A stretch of DNA of 64,000 nt from JAAYAY01 sp964563135. Its GTDB lineage: Bacteria > Planctomycetota > Planctomycetia > Pirellulales > Thermoguttaceae. Under the pieces are notes generated by a model. That model was not told the DNA's origin, made no database searches, and saw only the letters and a program-made list of their open reading frames with translations. Position numbers and translations under genes: made by a program. The stretch lies in the NCBI GenBank assembly GCA_964563135.1, contig CAZLWV010000006.1:30077-94076 (forward strand), in the 5' to 3' direction. Below are positions 1 through 8,137 of the stretch, in pieces (within the stretch, counting starts at the first letter, position 1; each line of letters opens with the position of its first letter).

Positions 1-103
1 CCTCTCCGTCGATCACCTCCACTTGAAGGTGAGGCTTGAATTCCGGGCGGCGCAATAGGGAATCAGGCACAAGATCACCCTCGAAGATAGACCGAAGTGT
101 CAA
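1..103 (-). CDS. N-terminus of probable TOMM cyclodehydratase / leader-peptide-binding protein (partial)
   Basis: Only about 34 codons are inside the window; the gene runs off the left edge. The translation includes RRPEFKPHLQVEVIDGE, which resembles the usual opening of TOMM (thiazole/oxazole-modified microcin) precursor leader-binding / cyclodehydratase proteins (a R-P-x-F-K-P-H-x-x-V-E-V pattern, from memory of the family). The start is a TTG at 103, chosen because GGGAGG lies six bases upstream; no in-frame stop is seen. It sits 145 nt downstream of the Cys-rich NHLP precursor on the same strand, the expected place for a maturation enzyme. In such systems this protein recognises the leader and works with a YcaO protein to turn Cys/Ser/Thr into azolines. 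The family call rests on a short segment plus context, so it is moderate. Confidence 0.6.
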   Translation of the reverse strand, partial: MTLRSIFEGDLVPDSLLRRPEFKPHLQVEVIDGE

Positions 104-248
104 GCCAAACCTCCCTGATCTCGGGCAAGCACTCCGCCTGCCCGAGATCGGGAGCAGTCCCCTTGCTGCCGGCCACAACCGGGCCGGCTCGTCCACCTGT
201 TCCGTCCTGCGGCGTGTCTCATCTCACCTCACACGACCGCAACGACGT

Positions 249-680
249 TTATGGTCGGCAAGGTGGCGGCGGGCCGCAAGGGCCGCCACAGGGCGGCGGC
301 GGGCCACAGGGACCGCCACACGGCGGCGGCGGGCCGCAGGGACCACCACACGGCGGCGGCGGACCGCAGGGAGGTCCGCACCGAGGGGGAGGCCCGAAAC
401 AGGGTGGCGGAGGCGGAAAGCAAGGCCAGCCCCCCGCCACGCCCTGAAGGGCCTGCGGCGAAAGCTCGCCGCTGGTTGGTTGTCTTGGAATGACCAGGGG
501 CCAGCTCCTGTCGGTTTCTTCAAAGACCTTGACTTCCACGCCCTCGGGAACCTGAATGCCTCGTTCCCTGAGCACCGCCATGGGATCGGCCATCAGTCTC
601 TGCTTGAGCCCCGGATCGGCCCATGCATCGGCTACCAGCAGTTCCCATCGGTAGAGGAAGTCCTGTTGCGGATCAGCCAT
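249..680 (-). CDS. NHLP-leader RiPP precursor with Cys/Pro/Gly repeat core (precursor 1)
   Basis: The 143-aa product has an 84-aa leader ending in GVAGG and a 59-aa core. The leader carries the nitrile-hydratase-alpha-like signature (ELLVADAWADPGLKQRLM, then ERGIQVPEGVEVKV and PLVIP), matching the NHLP/TOMM propeptide family. The core contains 11 Cys and is otherwise almost only Pro and Gly, with a CGPPPPCGGP decapeptide repeated in tandem; it has no Ser or Thr. If the flanking cyclodehydratase is its enzyme, thiazolines/thiazoles are the only azoles it could carry. The ATG at 680 is preferred over a codon at 755 because AAGGGTGAG lies just upstream and the homology starts there. Cleavage after the GG is inferred from the family. 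Confidence 0.85.
   Translation of the reverse strand: MADPQQDFLYRWELLVADAWADPGLKQRLMADPMAVLRERGIQVPEGVEVKVFEETDRSWPLVIPRQPTSGELSPQALQGVAGGWPCFPPPPPCFGPPPRCGPPCGPPPPCGGPCGPPPPCGGPCGPPPPCGGPCGPPPPCRP
264..380. repeat. 30-bp tandem repeat encoding the precursor-1 core
   Basis: About four imperfect copies of a 30-bp unit (GGCGGCGGCGGGCC at 291 and again every 30 bp) encode the repeated decapeptide of precursor 1 on the minus strand. The unit length is a multiple of three, so copy-number changes would keep the frame. Confidence 0.8.
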
Positions 681-1319
681 AGCGCTCACCCTTTCATGAA
701 ACAGGTACTGCCACGAAACGGAATCTGCAACGCGCAGATCTCCCAACCAAACCACACACGCTGCTACAAGAGGGAACGCCGAATCGAACGCAGCCCCGTA
801 CCGGCTCTGGATGGAGTCTCTTGATGGAGTGGTGTTTTCACCGGACTGGTCCCTCGAAGAAGCTTCAAGGATTCCTCGTCTTCACACACGGTTGCCCGGC
901 CCACGCAATTGGTCGCTGGAAGAGTCTGCGAAATCCGCTCCAGCACACGGTGCCCCTTTTTCTGAACAGCACAGCCGCCCCGGCGACTGGAATGCTGAGA
1001 CATTCAGCCGCTATTGTACCCCCAAAACCTCGCCACTCAATACCCCCCGCGAGAGCCGGTGTGTTTTGTATACAATTTCATTCGCCTGCCGGCAGCAACG
1101 GGTTTCCTCCCGGCCGCCGATCACCTCGGTCAGACACAACGAACCTGGACCGGCGTACAGGCAGACGCTCAGAATGCCGACGTTCTTGCCGCCGGCCCCA
1201 GCATCGCACCACCGCGATCGAGCGGCCCTGGTGCACTTGCCGGCGCAGACTGCCTCTGCAAGGAATATGGCCAAAAGCCTTGCCAGTCCGACAGCGATTT
1301 CCTCGCCGCCGGGTAGGGT
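681..1319. other. Intergenic region without a supported gene
   Basis: Between precursor 1 and the kinase. Short open frames exist on both strands but none has a convincing ribosome site, family resemblance or composition. The promoter of precursor 1 probably lies here. Confidence 0.5.
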
Positions 1320-2978
1320 CTACCGAGCTGGCCCACCGAAGCTGCGCATCTGGGCTTCGGCAGGCGATCCCAGTTCCGCCTTGTCGACCTTGCCTGCCCA
1401 TGCCCCGACGGCCTTGAGATCAAGAACTCGATCATGAGCCGCCTTCTGAAGGCTTTGCTGCAGGACCCGATAGAGATCACCTGCCATCCCTCCCCGCAAC
1501 GACTCCGGCGGCGGCAGCGATACCCGCTCGTGCGCGGAAAGGACTTCCAGAAAGGAATCGCCCTCCAGGAAGTACCTTCCGGTGAGCAGCTCGTACACGA
1601 TGCAACCAAAGGCAAACACGTCCACCCGCTGGTCAACCTGGTCGCCCTCGATCTGCTCCAGTGGCATATAGCGAATCGTCCCCAGGACCTGGCCTTCAGA
1701 CGTCAGGTCGCTGCTGTACATCGATCGCGACTTGGCAAGTCCGAAATCCATCAGTTTCAGCAGTCCATCGTCGCGAATCATGATGTTCGACGGCTTGATG
1801 TCCCTGTGGACCACTCCCAGGTCATGAGCATAGGAAATTGCCTTTGCGAGCTGGCCGGCGACCTTGCGGACCACAACTTCCGGCAGGGGGGCACTGCACT
1901 GGATGAAGTCCCGCAAGGTTTGCCCCGGGCAGTACTCCATCACGATGAAATGCGTTCCGAAGGCCGTGAAGTGGTCATAAACGTGGGCGATATGGATGTG
2001 GCGCAGATCGCGGCAGATCTCAAACTCCCGTTCGAAGCGGGTGAGCGCCTCCGGCTGGCCAATGAAGCGATGGCTCATCATCTTCAGGGCAACATCCTGT
2101 CCACGACGAAGGTCGGTGGCCAGATACACCATGGCCATGCCGCCGCGACCAATGCAACGTTTGACCCGGTAATCCTGCAAAACCTTGCCGGCCAGGGCAT
2201 CGAACTGATCCTGCCCAAGCCGTTCGGCAACCAGGCGGCCGATCGCCGGCAGCAGGACCGGGTAACGGGCAGCCAGGCGATGAAGGCGCTCCACCGGAAG
2301 CGACAGCGCACGAACGGGCGAACGGGCAACAATCGTCGCCGTGCATTTCCCCCCTGAGAGAATCCCCATCTCCCCGAGAACACACGGTGCCGCCGCTCGA
2401 AACACCACCTCCACACAGTCGCAATTCTCGACATGGATCTCCGTGTCGCCTTCCACAAGCACCAGCAGCCGGCTGGGCGGCTCCCCCTGGCGAATGAGCG
2501 CGGCACCGGCGGCGTACTCCTCTTCGTGCATCGCATCAGCGACCGCGCAAACCACGTCCCGAGGCAGTTCCGACATCGGCCAGATGCATCCGAGCGTTCT
2601 TCGGCTGCCGGCCCCCGGCTGAGTCTTCTGCCGCAATTCGGTCGACGGGTAGGCGGCCGTTTCGCAGAACGCATGGCCACTGCACGACTCCGCGGCAGAT
2701 CGCACAGACCTCATTGCCGTCTGGAGAACTTCGGCATACTGGGGAAAACGTGCGCAGTAGTCGTCGAGAATCGCCGCCGCACCGGTCTGCCTATAGGCAC
2801 ACTCAAGCTGGAAGAGTTCCGCCAGGAGCCGGGCCCGAGTCTGCTCGGGAACCTCCAGCAGATAGTCTTCCGCCGCCGGGCGCTCGCCAATCCGCAGGNN
2901 NNNNNNNNCCGATTCGAAGCAGTCACACAACCGGTCGATGGACGAGAAGTCGGACGGCGATCCCTGGGATTGGCTCAT
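1320..2978 (-). CDS. Ser/Thr protein kinase with N-terminal cyclic-nucleotide-binding-like domain
   Basis: The protein is about 552 aa; 10 N (2899-2908) lie near its N-terminus. The start is the ATG at 2978 (MSQSQGSPSD), with GGGAG eight bases upstream. Order: a planctomycete-type kinase N-terminal region (EDYLLEVPEQTRARLLAEL), a cNMP-binding-like beta barrel (VLVEGDTEIHV through GEMGILSGGKCTATIVA), then a Hanks-type kinase with the glycine loop IGRGGMAMVYLA, VALK, HRDIKPSN and DFG. The phosphate-binding cassette keeps the Glu but has Cys where the nucleotide-phosphate Arg normally sits, so ligand binding is doubtful. No membrane segment is evident. It lies between two NHLP precursors on the same strand, which suggests but does not prove a regulatory role in that peptide system; a class III cyclase is encoded 5 kb away. 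Confidence 0.85.
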   Translation of the reverse strand: MSQSQGSPSDFSSIDRLCDCFESXXXXLRIGERPAAEDYLLEVPEQTRARLLAELFQLECAYRQTGAAAILDDYCARFPQYAEVLQTAMRSVRSAAESCSGHAFCETAAYPSTELRQKTQPGAGSRRTLGCIWPMSELPRDVVCAVADAMHEEEYAAGAALIRQGEPPSRLLVLVEGDTEIHVENCDCVEVVFRAAAPCVLGEMGILSGGKCTATIVARSPVRALSLPVERLHRLAARYPVLLPAIGRLVAERLGQDQFDALAGKVLQDYRVKRCIGRGGMAMVYLATDLRRGQDVALKMMSHRFIGQPEALTRFEREFEICRDLRHIHIAHVYDHFTAFGTHFIVMEYCPGQTLRDFIQCSAPLPEVVVRKVAGQLAKAISYAHDLGVVHRDIKPSNIMIRDDGLLKLMDFGLAKSRSMYSSDLTSEGQVLGTIRYMPLEQIEGDQVDQRVDVFAFGCIVYELLTGRYFLEGDSFLEVLSAHERVSLPPPESLRGGMAGDLYRVLQQSLQKAAHDRVLDLKAVGAWAGKVDKAELGSPAEAQMRSFGGPAR

Positions 2979-3460
2979 GATGGACGCTCCCGCGCTCGCG
3001 CAGCCAGCCGCGACAGGTGTCGAACGGCCGTCAACGGCCTGCGTGGGGAGTAACGGCCGCATGGGGCCGCCAAACGGCCCTCTCGATACCTGCGCCGTAG
3101 TGTATCACGAAGGGAGAAGGCGGTAAACGAGCAACGCGACCTGGTCGGATCGATTGATGTCCGCACGCAGAATGCCTGCACCCACCCAACAGAAGACCGC
3201 ACACAGCCGGGCTNNNNNNNNNNCCGTTGGTCGCCCTCGTGCATCGACTGCAGAGACGTCAGTAGCATCCGGGACCCGGCAGACAAGTCCGCCGAAAATG
3301 AGGTGAGTCTGGCTGGACTGCACGAAGGCCCCTTGAATCGGCCGTTCGGCAGTCCACCAGACTCTCAGCGCCCCCCAGTTTTTCACACCGTGGGACGCGG
3401 TCGTTGCTCGTTCGGGCCCTGGCACTACGGTCCGTTACCGCACCGCCGATGCCCTGGAGC
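2979..3460. other. Intergenic region with assembly gap
   Basis: About 480 nt between the kinase and precursor 2, containing 10 N at 3214-3223. No frame here has family resemblance or a good ribosome site. A third precursor or small gene could be hidden if the true gap is larger than 10 bases. Confidence 0.4.
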
Positions 3461-3868
3461 CTACCACCACCGGGGAGGTGGAGGGGGCGGCGGCGGAAAC
3501 ATGCCCGGGAAGAACGGGTACGGAGGCCGAGGCCGGAACGGCGGGAAAAATGGGTACGGGGGCCGAGGCCGGAACGGGGGAAATGGCGGGAACGGGGGCG
3601 GAGGGGGCGGCCAGCTTCCGCCGGCCACACCCGCCAGTTCTCCCCACGAAAGTTCTCCCTGCTGGCCCGCGGCAGGCAGGACCAGGTGAATCACGTTCTC
3701 CGTATCTTGAACCACCCGGAACTCGGCCCCTTCCGGCGGTGTGATGCCGCGCTCCTGGAGCACGGCCTGCGGGTTCTCGAGGAGCCGCTGCCTCAACTTG
3801 GGATCGGCCCACGCGTCGGCGACGAGCAGGTCCCACTTCAACTCGGAATTGCCTGTTTGACCACTCAT
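3461..3868 (-). CDS. NHLP-leader RiPP precursor with Cys-free Pro/Phe/Arg repeat core (precursor 2)
   Basis: The 135-aa product has an 84-aa leader that aligns without gaps to precursor 1 (DLLVADAWADPKLRQRLL, ERGITPPEGAEFRV, HLVLP, ending GVAGG). The 51-aa core is mainly Pro, Phe, Arg, Tyr and Trp. It has a 12-residue repeat (PFRPRPPYPFFP twice), a run of eight Pro, ends RWW, and contains no Cys or Thr and only one Ser, directly after the GG. An azole-forming enzyme would have almost nothing to modify. The start at 3868 is chosen because GGAGGA sits six bases upstream; an in-frame ATG at 3874 abuts that site. The leader family is clear; the fate of the core is unknown. Confidence 0.85.
   Translation of the reverse strand: MSGQTGNSELKWDLLVADAWADPKLRQRLLENPQAVLQERGITPPEGAEFRVVQDTENVIHLVLPAAGQQGELSWGELAGVAGGSWPPPPPPFPPFPPFRPRPPYPFFPPFRPRPPYPFFPGMFPPPPPPPPRWW
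3508..3579. repeat. 36-bp direct repeat in the precursor-2 core
   Basis: Two imperfect 36-bp copies, both containing GGCCGAGGCCGGAACGG, encode the duplicated 12-residue Pro/Arg/Tyr/Phe unit on the minus strand. Confidence 0.7.
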
Positions 3869-4555
3869 GTTCATTCCTCCATTCTGTGAGAATACGACAT
3901 CAACCACTGGCACACACAACCAGAAGAGACGTTCGACGTGAAGGCGGCTGGCCGGGAATTCCGGATATCAGGCAACTCCGGTGACCGCGCCGGCCACTCT
4001 CCGCTTCAGTCCCTTTATCCGGGAATGGCAAACCATCGGCAGAATGCGACACTCCCGGTTCGATCGCTGCCAGTTGCCTCTTGGGGGGATCGTTACGGCA
4101 CAGGCGACCGGCTGCAATGAAGGCACCCCGTGTCCGTTGGACGCCGCAAGAACGATGAGTGCCTCGAAGCTCGCCGCAGGAGACCCTGGTTGGACGGCTG
4201 CCACGGCAAACGTATAATCCGTTGCCGTCGCCGCACGAGGGATATCAGGGTAGGGCGCATGCGCATCTGTCTATACACAGAATCCGCACTTCCAACGTCC
4301 ATAATCACACGCCCGGCGGGCAACAGCCCATTTCGCCCAAACGGAGAAATCGGTCCGGCCAGCCATGTCGCCGCCGCCGGAACCAGCGGCCCGGACGCAG
4401 GCCGGAGAGATCCGTTTCCACGCCCGCAGCGCCCATTCCGGCTTGAATCGTGCCCGGCGGCGGGCGAGAATGAACACTGCGGATCGTAGCTGCTTCTTGG
4501 ACGAAGAGGGAGTAATTGCCTGCGGACGGGCGTTCTCATTCTGGGAATCCGTGCC
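3869..4555. other. Divergent intergenic region
   Basis: About 690 nt between precursor 2 (minus) and the hybrid kinase (plus). Open frames on both strands overlap here but none resembles a family. The region should hold the promoters of both flanking transcription units; no clear boxes were identified. Confidence 0.4.
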
Positions 4556-7500
4556 ATGAAGTTCGGAATCGGTGCTCGTCTGGTCCTGTTGGCCTCCGTC
4601 CTGATCTGCGTAACGTGCTTCTCGCTGCTCTACTTCATGGCCTCCGGGGCAACCGAGGTCGTTCTCGAGCATGAGGTGCTTGATCTGGGCGATGAAACAG
4701 AACTCCGCGCCCGGGAACTGATGTCCGAGATCTATGCACTCCGGTCCGACGTGGAGCGAGTCGTCAAGGAGTATCGCGCCCCGGGGCAGGCCGAACCGGA
4801 CCGGAAGACCGTCGAGACCTTCTGGCGCACGCGTGTGAGTCAACCAAACTACCTCTGGGCGGAGATCGTTTGGATCGGCCCGACCGGCGAGGTTTCGTGG
4901 GTACTCCAGCAGCCCGAGGTAGCGGTCGGGGATATTCCCGGCCGCCAAGGTATCGCCGATCGCGTCAAAGAAAAAAGTCCATCCACCATCGTCTCTGCGA
5001 TCCAGCGCATCGATATTCCGGCCGGCACTCCGCAATCCTCCAGAAGGGCGAATGTGATATGGGCCGGCTCCTCGAGCAACGTTGAAGGAGGGGTGCCCGG
5101 CCGAAGGATCGCGGTGATCGTCGCGCTGGATCTGGATGCAAACCGGACGTCACCGCTCAGCGACGACAAGCGGTCGCCGCTCTGCCGGGTCAACAGCTCG
5201 CCCCGGCATCTTGCCGTGCTGGCGAACGATCCGATCGGCAGCACCTTCACCACCGATCATCTCGTGTACCCCTACGACGAACTCAAGTTGCTGCCCGGCG
5301 ACAAGCTGGCGGAACGCTTCGAGTCGCTCTACCAGCGTTGCCGCGAGACTCCTCCCGAACCGCAGGAATCGGCTTCCGCGCAGTCGCGCCGCGATATCCT
5401 CACGTTCCGAACCAGGAAGATCGACGACACGATCGAGCTGCAGAGGTCCGTCTACTTCCTGGAGAGCGGCCCGCTTTCAGATGATTCCATCGAGGTAGCC
5501 GCCCCCGTGCTGGCCAGACTGTCGGCCGCCCGGCCGGGCAACCAGCGGATCGGTGAGCTGCTGAGCGGCGTCAAGAGCATTCGACTGCTGGCCGATTCGC
5601 CCTCCGGGATCCACGCCCTCAAGGAGAAGATCCTCCAACAGTTGGAGGCGACTCCGTCGGGCAAGCCGGTTGCCGGGGTCACCTGGCAGAAGGTATGCCC
5701 GTGCAGGAACTGCTACGTGCAGGTCGTCGTGTTTCCGATCCGCTCCGACGACGCCGGAAACGAGACCAGATACTTCGGGCTGGCTCAGGCTGCCTTCCGC
5801 GAGGAAATGACAGCCGACGTGGTTGATGAGTTCAACAGCCTCATCTGGCGCGGAATCCTCATCGTCGCGGGAGCCGCCGTCGTGGCGTTCGCCTTCTCGC
5901 TCCTGGTCACGCGGCCGCTCAAGCAGATCACCGCCACCGCCCGGAGCGTGGCCGATGCCGACGCGGCCGCCGGCACGGATCCCGCCGAGAGCGGCTGGCG
6001 AACGAATATCTCCTCGGTGATCGATACCCTGCCGGTCAAACGCTACGACGAGATCGGAGTCCTGGCGCGGGCCTTCCGGCAGATGCTCGACGAAGTGGTC
6101 AAGGGGCACCAGCGGCTGCGAAAGCTGAACGCAGACCTCGACCGGCTTGTCAAGGAACGTACTGCCGAACTCCAGGAGACGAACCAGACCCTCCAGACCA
6201 AGGTCCAGGAACTCGTCGAGGCCCGCAACGCCCAGGCCCGCTTCGTGGCCTCGATCAGCCATGACCTGAAAACACCTCTGACCACGATCAAGGGCTACTG
6301 CGAGCTGCTGCTGGAATCGAACCTGACCGAGGAACAGCGGGCCGATCAGACCACGATCTACTTCGCCCGCGAGCGGCTCCAGCGGTTGATCGAAGACATC
6401 ATCGACTCCCAGCGCATCGACCTCGGACAACTCAAGGTGGAAATGGAAGAGTTCGACGTCGCCGCGCTGATCCACGACGCGAGCCGCGCCATGAAACCGG
6501 CCGCCGAGAAGAACGGCAACACCCTCTCGGTCGAGATCGACGAACACATTCCACCCATGTACTCCGATCGGGACAAACTCGCCCGGATCGTCGCCAACCT
6601 CCTGAGCAATGCCTGCAAGTTCACCCGGCAGGGAAACGTGGCTCTCCGGGCAACCTGCGCACCCCGCCAGGCAGCTCCCTGGCTGACGATCGAAATTGCC
6701 GATACGGGCCGCGGGATCCCGCCGGAATTTCACGACCGCGTCTTCTCTCCTTTCCCCCAGATCCTCGACAAGAGCCAGAACCCCGACGGAACCGGTCTGG
6801 GACTCTCCAACTGCCGGGGCTATTGCCAGGCCATGGGAGGCACGATCCGCTTCACCAGCACTCCGGGCGAAGGCACGACCTTCACCATGGAATTGCCTCT
6901 GCGCGCCCCAGCCCCCGGCAACGGGGTTTGCCGTCCGCCCAACGGGCCGGCGGTTCGCTCCAACCAGCCGGCCGACGCCGGGCAAAAGGGCTCCGGATCA
7001 TCGCTGGTCCTGGTGATCGACGATGAGGCGGAGGCCCGGGCCTTGCTCAAGCGATTCCTGGAGAAGCTCGGCTTCGAGGTCGAGACGGCGGCCAGCGCCG
7101 CCGATGGCATGCGGCTTGCCGTGGAAAAGAAGCCGGCCCTTGTCACGCTCGACGTCATGATGACCGACGGCGACGGCTGGAGCGTCCTCAAGGAACTCAA
7201 GTCGACGGCCCAGACCCGCGATATCCCGGTGATCATGATCTCCGTGCTCGATGACAAATACAAAGGCTACGCCCTGGGCGCCTCCGACTATGTGACCAAA
7301 CCCATCGACTGGGAACAGCTTGCCCACACCCTGCGCCGCTTTCGGGCCTGCGACAACGCCGGAAATATCCTCGTGGTCGACGACGATCCCGACCTCCGCG
7401 CCCTGGCCTCTCGCCACCTGGTCCCCCTGGGCTGGAACGTGCTCGAGGCGGCCAACGGCCGCCAGGCCCTGGACCGGCTCGCCACCTTCCGCCCCGATAT

Positions 7501-7756
7501 CATCCTGCTCGACCTGCTCATGCCGGAAATGGATGGGTTCGAACTCCTCCACCATCTCCGCTGCGAAGAGGCCCTCAAGGCCATTCCAGTCCTGGTTGTG
7601 ACGGCCAAGAACCTGACCCAGGAGGATCGCGACCGCATGAACGGCCGGGTCCTGCAGATCCTCAATAAGGAGGCGATGGATTGGGACGAACTGGAACGCG
7701 AAATCCGTCGAGTCCTGTCGCCTCAGGGACTGATCGGCCCGCCGCCGACGAGGTGA
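4556..7756 (+). CDS. Membrane hybrid sensor histidine kinase with two receiver domains
   Basis: A 1066-aa inner-membrane sensor kinase. An N-terminal hydrophobic segment (about 5-30) is followed by a roughly 400-aa extracytoplasmic sensor region. A second membrane segment (about 432-455) leads to a HAMP-type linker and coiled coil. The HisKA box ISHDLKTPLTTIKGY places the phosphoacceptor His near residue 570. The ATPase domain shows N-x-x-x-N-A-C-K-F, DTGRGIP and GTGLGLS. Two C-terminal receivers follow (LVLVIDDEAEARAL and ILVVDDDPDLRAL, Asp in LDVMM and LDLLMPEMDG). A CPCRNC cluster in the sensor half could bind a metal or form disulfides. The gene starts an operon with the stand-alone receiver (4-nt gap) and the receiver-cyclase. 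The signal sensed is unknown. Confidence 0.92.
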   Translation: MKFGIGARLVLLASVLICVTCFSLLYFMASGATEVVLEHEVLDLGDETELRARELMSEIYALRSDVERVVKEYRAPGQAEPDRKTVETFWRTRVSQPNYLWAEIVWIGPTGEVSWVLQQPEVAVGDIPGRQGIADRVKEKSPSTIVSAIQRIDIPAGTPQSSRRANVIWAGSSSNVEGGVPGRRIAVIVALDLDANRTSPLSDDKRSPLCRVNSSPRHLAVLANDPIGSTFTTDHLVYPYDELKLLPGDKLAERFESLYQRCRETPPEPQESASAQSRRDILTFRTRKIDDTIELQRSVYFLESGPLSDDSIEVAAPVLARLSAARPGNQRIGELLSGVKSIRLLADSPSGIHALKEKILQQLEATPSGKPVAGVTWQKVCPCRNCYVQVVVFPIRSDDAGNETRYFGLAQAAFREEMTADVVDEFNSLIWRGILIVAGAAVVAFAFSLLVTRPLKQITATARSVADADAAAGTDPAESGWRTNISSVIDTLPVKRYDEIGVLARAFRQMLDEVVKGHQRLRKLNADLDRLVKERTAELQETNQTLQTKVQELVEARNAQARFVASISHDLKTPLTTIKGYCELLLESNLTEEQRADQTTIYFARERLQRLIEDIIDSQRIDLGQLKVEMEEFDVAALIHDASRAMKPAAEKNGNTLSVEIDEHIPPMYSDRDKLARIVANLLSNACKFTRQGNVALRATCAPRQAAPWLTIEIADTGRGIPPEFHDRVFSPFPQILDKSQNPDGTGLGLSNCRGYCQAMGGTIRFTSTPGEGTTFTMELPLRAPAPGNGVCRPPNGPAVRSNQPADAGQKGSGSSLVLVIDDEAEARALLKRFLEKLGFEVETAASAADGMRLAVEKKPALVTLDVMMTDGDGWSVLKELKSTAQTRDIPVIMISVLDDKYKGYALGASDYVTKPIDWEQLAHTLRRFRACDNAGNILVVDDDPDLRALASRHLVPLGWNVLEAANGRQALDRLATFRPDIILLDLLMPEMDGFELLHHLRCEEALKAIPVLVVTAKNLTQEDRDRMNGRVLQILNKEAMDWDELEREIRRVLSPQGLIGPPPTR

Positions 7757-7760
7757 CAAT

Positions 7761-8132
7761 ATGAACAAGCTCCTGCTGGTCGAAGACGAGGCAGACAATG
7801 CCCGCATGATGTCTCGCATGCTCCGCATGCGGGGCTACGAGGTGGTCCTGGCCGCCGACGGCGCAACGGCCGTCGAAATGGCCCGCCAGCACCTGCCCGA
7901 TGCAATCATCATGGACCTGCTCCTGGCCGGCGGCATCGACGGCCTCGAGGCCACCCGCCGCATCAAGAGCGATGCCGCCACCCAGCGCATCCCCATTATC
8001 ATCCTCTCCGCCATGCAACTGGCTTCCTTTCAAACCCAGGCCCTGGAGGCCGGTGCCGCGGACGTGGACGACAAACCGGTCGATTTCGACCGTCTCGTCG
8101 GCAAGATCCAAACCGTGCTCAAACCCGTATAG
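7761..8132 (+). CDS. Single-domain response regulator (CheY-like receiver)
   Basis: A 123-aa receiver domain with no output domain. It has the acidic pair in LLLVEDEADNARMM, the phosphoacceptor Asp in IIMDLLL, Ser in ILSAMQ and Lys in DDKPVDFD. The SD GAGGTGA overlaps the stop codon of the hybrid kinase, so translation is probably coupled. It most likely shuttles phosphate within the phosphorelay formed with the kinase upstream and the receiver-cyclase five bases downstream. Confidence 0.9.
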   Translation: MNKLLLVEDEADNARMMSRMLRMRGYEVVLAADGATAVEMARQHLPDAIIMDLLLAGGIDGLEATRRIKSDAATQRIPIIILSAMQLASFQTQALEAGAADVDDKPVDFDRLVGKIQTVLKPV

Positions 8133-8137
8133 TCCCT

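Noticed and set aside
264..380. Regular 30-bp repeat resembling a CRISPR array
   Set aside because: The copies are contiguous with no unique spacers and encode a repeated decapeptide in a clear precursor gene.
764..1003. 79-codon minus-strand frame upstream of precursor 1
   Set aside because: No leader-like or other family features and no ribosome site; not accepted as a third precursor.
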